Shown here piece after piece: positions 7,465 to 9,627 of a stretch of 9,627 nt of DNA. Position numbers and translations under genes: made by a program. Location of the stretch: assembly GCA_022562375.1 (NCBI GenBank), contig JADFPK010000056.1, positions 1 to 9,627 of the forward strand, in the 5' to 3' direction. Each line of letters opens with the position of its first letter. The stretch's first letter is position 1. This DNA comes from Pseudomonadota bacterium. GTDB taxonomy: Bacteria; Pseudomonadota; Alphaproteobacteria; SMXQ01. The notes below the pieces were generated by a model. It saw only the letters and a program-made list of their open reading frames with translations. It made no database searches and was not told where the DNA came from.

Positions 7465-7476
7465 GCAACCGGTTGC
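7465..7476. repeat. 12-base palindrome GCAACCGGTTGC upstream of msrA
   Basis: GCAACCGGTTGC is a perfect palindrome about 70 bases before the msrA start. The half-site GCAACC recurs at 7489 and 7506. It could be an operator, but no cognate regulator is in the window. Confidence 0.4.
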
Positions 7477-7487
7477 GGGCACGCCAT

Positions 7488-7515
7488 GGCAACCCCAATT
7501 ACAGGGCAACCCCAA
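7488..7515. repeat. 11-base direct repeat upstream of msrA
   Basis: GGCAACCCCAA occurs at 7488-7498 and 7505-7515, 17 bases apart start to start, 30-58 bases ahead of the msrA ATG. Each contains the half-site of the nearby palindrome. Confidence 0.5.
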
Positions 7516-7545
7516 CCAAGGGGACGGAATCATGAGGTCAGCCAG

Positions 7546-8207
7546 ATGAATTGGCAATCCATGCGGAACGGTCTTATCGCCGCCGTTTTCTTCGCCGCCT
7601 TCGGGGCCATCGGCGGCGGCGCCGTGGCGGCCGAGGGGAACGCGTCGGCGCCGGCGGCGAAGGGCGAGGAGATCGCGACCTTCGCCGGCGGCTGTTTCTG
7701 GTGCGTGGAATCGGACTTCGATTCCGTGCCCGGCGTGTTGCGCACCCTCTCGGGCTATACCGGCGGCGCCTTGATCGACCCGACCTACAAGCTGGTCACC
7801 GCCGGCGGCAGCGGCCACCTCGAGGCGGTGCGGATCTTCTTCGATCCGAAAAAGGTGAGCTACCGGGCGCTGCTCGAGATTTTCTGGCGCAGCGTCGATC
7901 CGACCGACGATGGCGGCCAGTTCTGCGACCGCGGCGAGAGCTACGAGACCGCGATCTTCGCCAACTCGGCGGAACAGAAGCGCCTGGCGGAAGCGTCCAA
8001 GCGCTCGAGCGGTCCGGCGTCCTGAAACAGCCCATCGTCACGCCGATCCTGACCGCCGGGCCGTTCTATCCGGCCGAGGATTATCATCAGGACTTCTACA
8101 GGAAGAGCTCGCTGCGCTACAAGATCTACCGCTATGGCTGCGGCCGCGACGCGCGGATCAGGAAGCTCTGGGGTAAGGAAGCCTTTCGCGGCATCACGCT
8201 CCACTAG
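7546..8207 (+). pseudogene. msrA: Periplasmic peptide-methionine (S)-S-oxide reductase MsrA, frameshifted
   Basis: The first frame (7546-8025) encodes a signal peptide (about residues 1-29, ending AVAA) and the MsrA core: the catalytic FAGGCFWCVE motif (Cys50, with Cys53), the LSGYTGG segment and DPTDDGGQFCDRG, up to SK152. It then runs into a TGA at 8023-8025. The rest of MsrA continues in the other frame: LERSGVLKQPIVTPI, the AEDYHQDFY motif and the C-terminal YGCGRD with the likely resolving Cys. Adding one G beside base 8001 restores a single 220-residue protein (SK-A-LERSG) ending at TAG 8207. So either a one-base deletion broke the gene, or the sequence has an error there. No slippery heptamer is visible. 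MsrA reduces methionine-S-sulfoxide; the signal peptide points to repair in the periplasm. Start ATG 7546 follows GAGGT at seven bases. As read, the product lacks the C-terminal third and is probably inactive. Confidence 0.88.
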
Positions 8208-8213
8208 GCGCCG

Positions 8214-8375
8214 TCAGTCCCCTCCCCCGCCGATGCCGTAAGGGAGCGCCCGGCCGAGCCCTTCCTCGATGCCGGCGCTTGGGTGGGTTTCGCGGCCGAT
8301 CCAGCCGTCATAGCCGCGCTTATCGATGAGATCGAACAGGCCGGGGGTGTCGATATCGCTCCCGTCGGGGCTCAT
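8214..8375 (-). pseudogene. hyi: Relic of hydroxypyruvate isomerase C-terminus
   Basis: On the minus strand, residues read from about 8354 to the TGA at 8214-8216 include IDTPGLFDLIDKRGYDGWIG, then RETHPSAGIEEGLGRALPYG. This matches, from family knowledge, the last strand-helix of hydroxypyruvate isomerase-type TIM barrels (consensus like PxLFxxLDxLGYDGWIGCEYxPxxxTxxGLxW). Only about 45 residues remain; upstream (beyond about 8375) the frame turns into sequence without family features, and I see no other part of the barrel in any frame. It therefore looks like the tail of a truncated gene. Hyi interconverts hydroxypyruvate and tartronate semialdehyde, the substrate of the GlxR-type reductase encoded further along the same strand. 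The Cys usual in GCEY is Arg here (IGRET). The relic lies six bases beyond the msrA end, tail to tail. Confidence 0.68.
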
Positions 8376-8637
8376 GGTGGCCGCGCCACGGCCGCCAAGT
8401 GGCCTGACAAACCCGCTTAAAGATCTAATGCAAGGGGTGTTGACGGAGCCCGGGCGCCATTCCCGCCGCCATCGCGGGCCCGATATCCGGTAGTTCCACC
8501 GACGAATTGTTGCTAGTTTGGCCGCCAACGGCCGTCCACCGGAACGAAGGGGGATGCCGGGCGCGAAATAAAGCGTTGGGCCCGCGTGGCCGAAACAGGG
8601 TGGTGTGCTACGGCTGGAACGGGGAGAGACGCCTGAA
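8376..8637. other. Intergenic region upstream of the 3-hydroxybutyrate dehydrogenase gene
   Basis: No gene is supported. The minus-strand frame running through it into the hyi relic has no family features here. It contains a 5-base stem GGCCG-CCAA-CGGCC (8520-8533) and a distant inverted pair CGCGGGCCC (8473-8481) / GGGCCCGCG (8578-8586). A TTGACG at 8440-8445 has no matching -10. The promoter of the downstream gene should be here, but I cannot place it. Confidence 0.45.
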
Positions 8638-9420
8638 ATGTTGAAGGCTAAATCGGCTCTCGTCACGGGGGCGACCAGCGGTATCGGCCATGCGATCGCG
8701 CGGGCGCTTGCCGCCGAGGGCTGCAATATCGTGTTCAATGGGCTCGGCGATGGGGCCGAGATCGAAGCGCTTCGCCGCGCGATTTCCGAAGATTTCGGGG
8801 TCGAGGCGGTCTTTCACCGCGCCGATCTCGGGAAGCCCGAGGAAATTCCGGGCCTGATCGAGGCCGCCGAGGCCGGGTTCGGCCGCCTCGACATCCTGGT
8901 CAACAACGCCGGCATCCAATTCGTGTCGCCGATCGATGAATTCCCCATCGCCAAGTGGGATGAGATCATCGCCATCAATCTCTCCGCTTCATTCCATACC
9001 ATCCGCGCGGCATTGCCGGGCATGAAGCGGCGTGACTGGGGGCGGATCGTCAACATCGCCTCGGTCCTCGGCCTCGTCGCGTCGATCGACAAGTCGGCCT
9101 ATGTCGCCGCCAAGCACGGCATTCTCGGACTGACCAAGACGGTGACGCTCGAGACCGCCGGGTTCGACATCACCTGCAACGCCATTTGCCCCGGCTATGT
9201 GCGCACACCGTTGATCGAGAGGCAGATCGAGGCGCTTGCCGCCGCGCACGGTCTCACCATCGAGGACGCCGCCGCCGAGCACCTGGCCGAGAAGCATCCC
9301 TCGCCAGAGTTCATCGCCGCCGAGGAAGTCGCGGCTCTCGTCGTGTTCCTGTGCGGCACCGCCGCCGCCGGCATCAACGGCGCCGCCTTGCCGATGGACC
9401 GCGGCTGGCTCGCCCGTTAG
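8638..9420 (+). CDS. bdhA: D-3-hydroxybutyrate dehydrogenase (SDR family)
   Basis: A complete 260-residue classical short-chain dehydrogenase. Motifs: TGATSGIG (residues 10-17, NAD binding), NNAG (89-92), and the catalytic tetrad Asn114, Ser142, Tyr155, Lys159 (SAYVAAKHG). The protein follows the 3-hydroxybutyrate dehydrogenase pattern closely, with NNAGIQFVSPIDEFP, ICPGYVRTPLIERQI and the end DRGWLAR. By recollection of the Pseudomonas fragi enzyme, numbering aligns so that substrate contacts Gln94, Lys152, Gln196 and Trp257 are kept, but His144 is Leu (SVLGL instead of S-x-HGL). The enzyme interconverts D-3-hydroxybutyrate and acetoacetate with NAD, a step in polyhydroxybutyrate use. GGGGAGAG lies nine bases before ATG 8638; a GTG at 8605 in frame has no such site. 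It appears monocistronic in the window. Because of the changed pocket residue, a related hydroxyacid substrate is possible. Confidence 0.88.
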   Translation: MLKAKSALVTGATSGIGHAIARALAAEGCNIVFNGLGDGAEIEALRRAISEDFGVEAVFHRADLGKPEEIPGLIEAAEAGFGRLDILVNNAGIQFVSPIDEFPIAKWDEIIAINLSASFHTIRAALPGMKRRDWGRIVNIASVLGLVASIDKSAYVAAKHGILGLTKTVTLETAGFDITCNAICPGYVRTPLIERQIEALAAAHGLTIEDAAAEHLAEKHPSPEFIAAEEVAALVVFLCGTAAAGINGAALPMDRGWLAR

Positions 9421-9627
9421 CCCGAATATTTCATGAAGGCGCTCCCTCAGGGTGTGTTAAGTGTTTTACTTCAATGGCTTGATTCGTTTTTCGAAAAGGG
9501 GCGTTTTGTACCCTCGTCCGCTGAACGGTTTTGCGCCGGCCCTGTTTATCCAAATCGGCGCACGAAACCTCAAGCCATAGCGGTGCTATGACTTTCGGCT
9601 TCGCACACCGCCTTGAACAAACATTGC
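9421..9627. other. AT-richer, repeat-bearing tail without a recognised gene
   Basis: After bdhA the sequence becomes AT-richer than any gene in the window. It contains the palindrome TTTTCGAAAA (9488-9497) and a hairpin CATAGC-GGT-GCTATG (9576-9590), flanked by outer arms AAGCC (9572-9576) and GGCTT (9597-9601). A minus-strand frame is open from the window edge to a TGA at 9433-9431 (64 codons) but shows no family motif and atypical codon use, so I do not call it a gene. It may be the edge of a dispersed repeat or mobile element; no transposase motif is visible. Confidence 0.45.
9576..9590. repeat. Hairpin CATAGC-GGT-GCTATG
   Basis: A perfect 6-base stem with a 3-base loop, about 155 bases after bdhA. 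No T-run follows on the plus strand, and the distance from the gene makes a terminator role unlikely. It could belong to a repeat family that continues past the window. Confidence 0.45.

Larger units (their letters stand above)
7249..7545. other. Intergenic region between glxR and msrA
   Basis: No gene is supported in this stretch of nearly 300 bases. The msrA frame remains open back to an ATG at 7378, but the extra 56 residues look non-coding. It holds a short GC palindrome TCGCC-T-GGCGA (7287-7297), the nested inverted repeat at 7318-7344, the palindrome at 7465-7476 and the 11-base direct repeats at 7488-7515, all reported separately. No convincing -10/-35 pair was seen. Confidence 0.6.

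Noticed and set aside
7378..7545. Upstream in-frame extension of msrA
   Set aside because: The added 56 residues precede a clean signal peptide, include repeats and lack protein-like features; ATG 7546 has a properly spaced GAGGT.
8001..8025. Programmed ribosomal frameshift in msrA
   Set aside because: No slippery heptamer or following stem is visible, and MsrA is not known to need one; deletion or sequence error is simpler.
9434..9627. Partial minus-strand gene entering from the right edge
   Set aside because: Sixty-four codons without motif, with codon use unlike neighbouring genes; could occur by chance and no start can be seen.

Overview
The window is GC-rich with strong G/C bias at third codon positions, and its gene types (AsmA-like YdbH system, periplasmic MsrA, D-3-hydroxybutyrate dehydrogenase, tartronate-semialdehyde-type reductase) point to a Gram-negative proteobacterium, most likely an alphaproteobacterium of the Rhodospirillales kind. 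That assignment rests on gene content and codon use only; there is no rRNA or other marker gene here.

Left part (1-5377, all minus strand, read right to left). A large AsmA-like protein (ydbH), a small lipoprotein (ynbE) and a small periplasmic DUF1318 protein (ydbL) form the three-gene set known from enterobacteria as an envelope system for outer-membrane lipid homeostasis. About 165 bases downstream, a carboxymuconolactone-decarboxylase-like gene is translationally coupled, by a 4-base stop/start overlap and a TTG start, to an exported protein of unknown function. That protein runs off the left edge of the window.

Middle part (5378-7248). A divergent intergenic region with a GC-rich hairpin precedes a plus-strand creatininase-family metallohydrolase. 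This faces, tail to tail, a minus-strand reductase of the beta-hydroxyacid dehydrogenase family that best fits tartronate semialdehyde reductase (glxR/garR).

Right part (7249-9627). A repeat-bearing intergenic region leads to a periplasmic methionine sulfoxide reductase A gene (msrA) broken by an apparent one-base deletion. Just after it, on the minus strand, is a short in-frame relic that looks like the C-terminal end of hydroxypyruvate isomerase (hyi). Relic and glxR lie in the order and orientation of the known gcl-hyi-glxR glyoxylate operon, so msrA appears to sit inside the remains of that operon. A complete 3-hydroxybutyrate dehydrogenase gene (bdhA type) follows, with one substrate-pocket residue changed (His to Leu at 144). 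The last 200 bases are AT-richer, contain inverted repeats and have no gene I recognise.

I found no CRISPR array, tRNA, rRNA, complete insertion sequence, phage gene or obvious defence system. The strongest items are the msrA frameshift, the hyi relic, the HBDH substitution and the unknown exported protein coupled to the decarboxylase-like gene.
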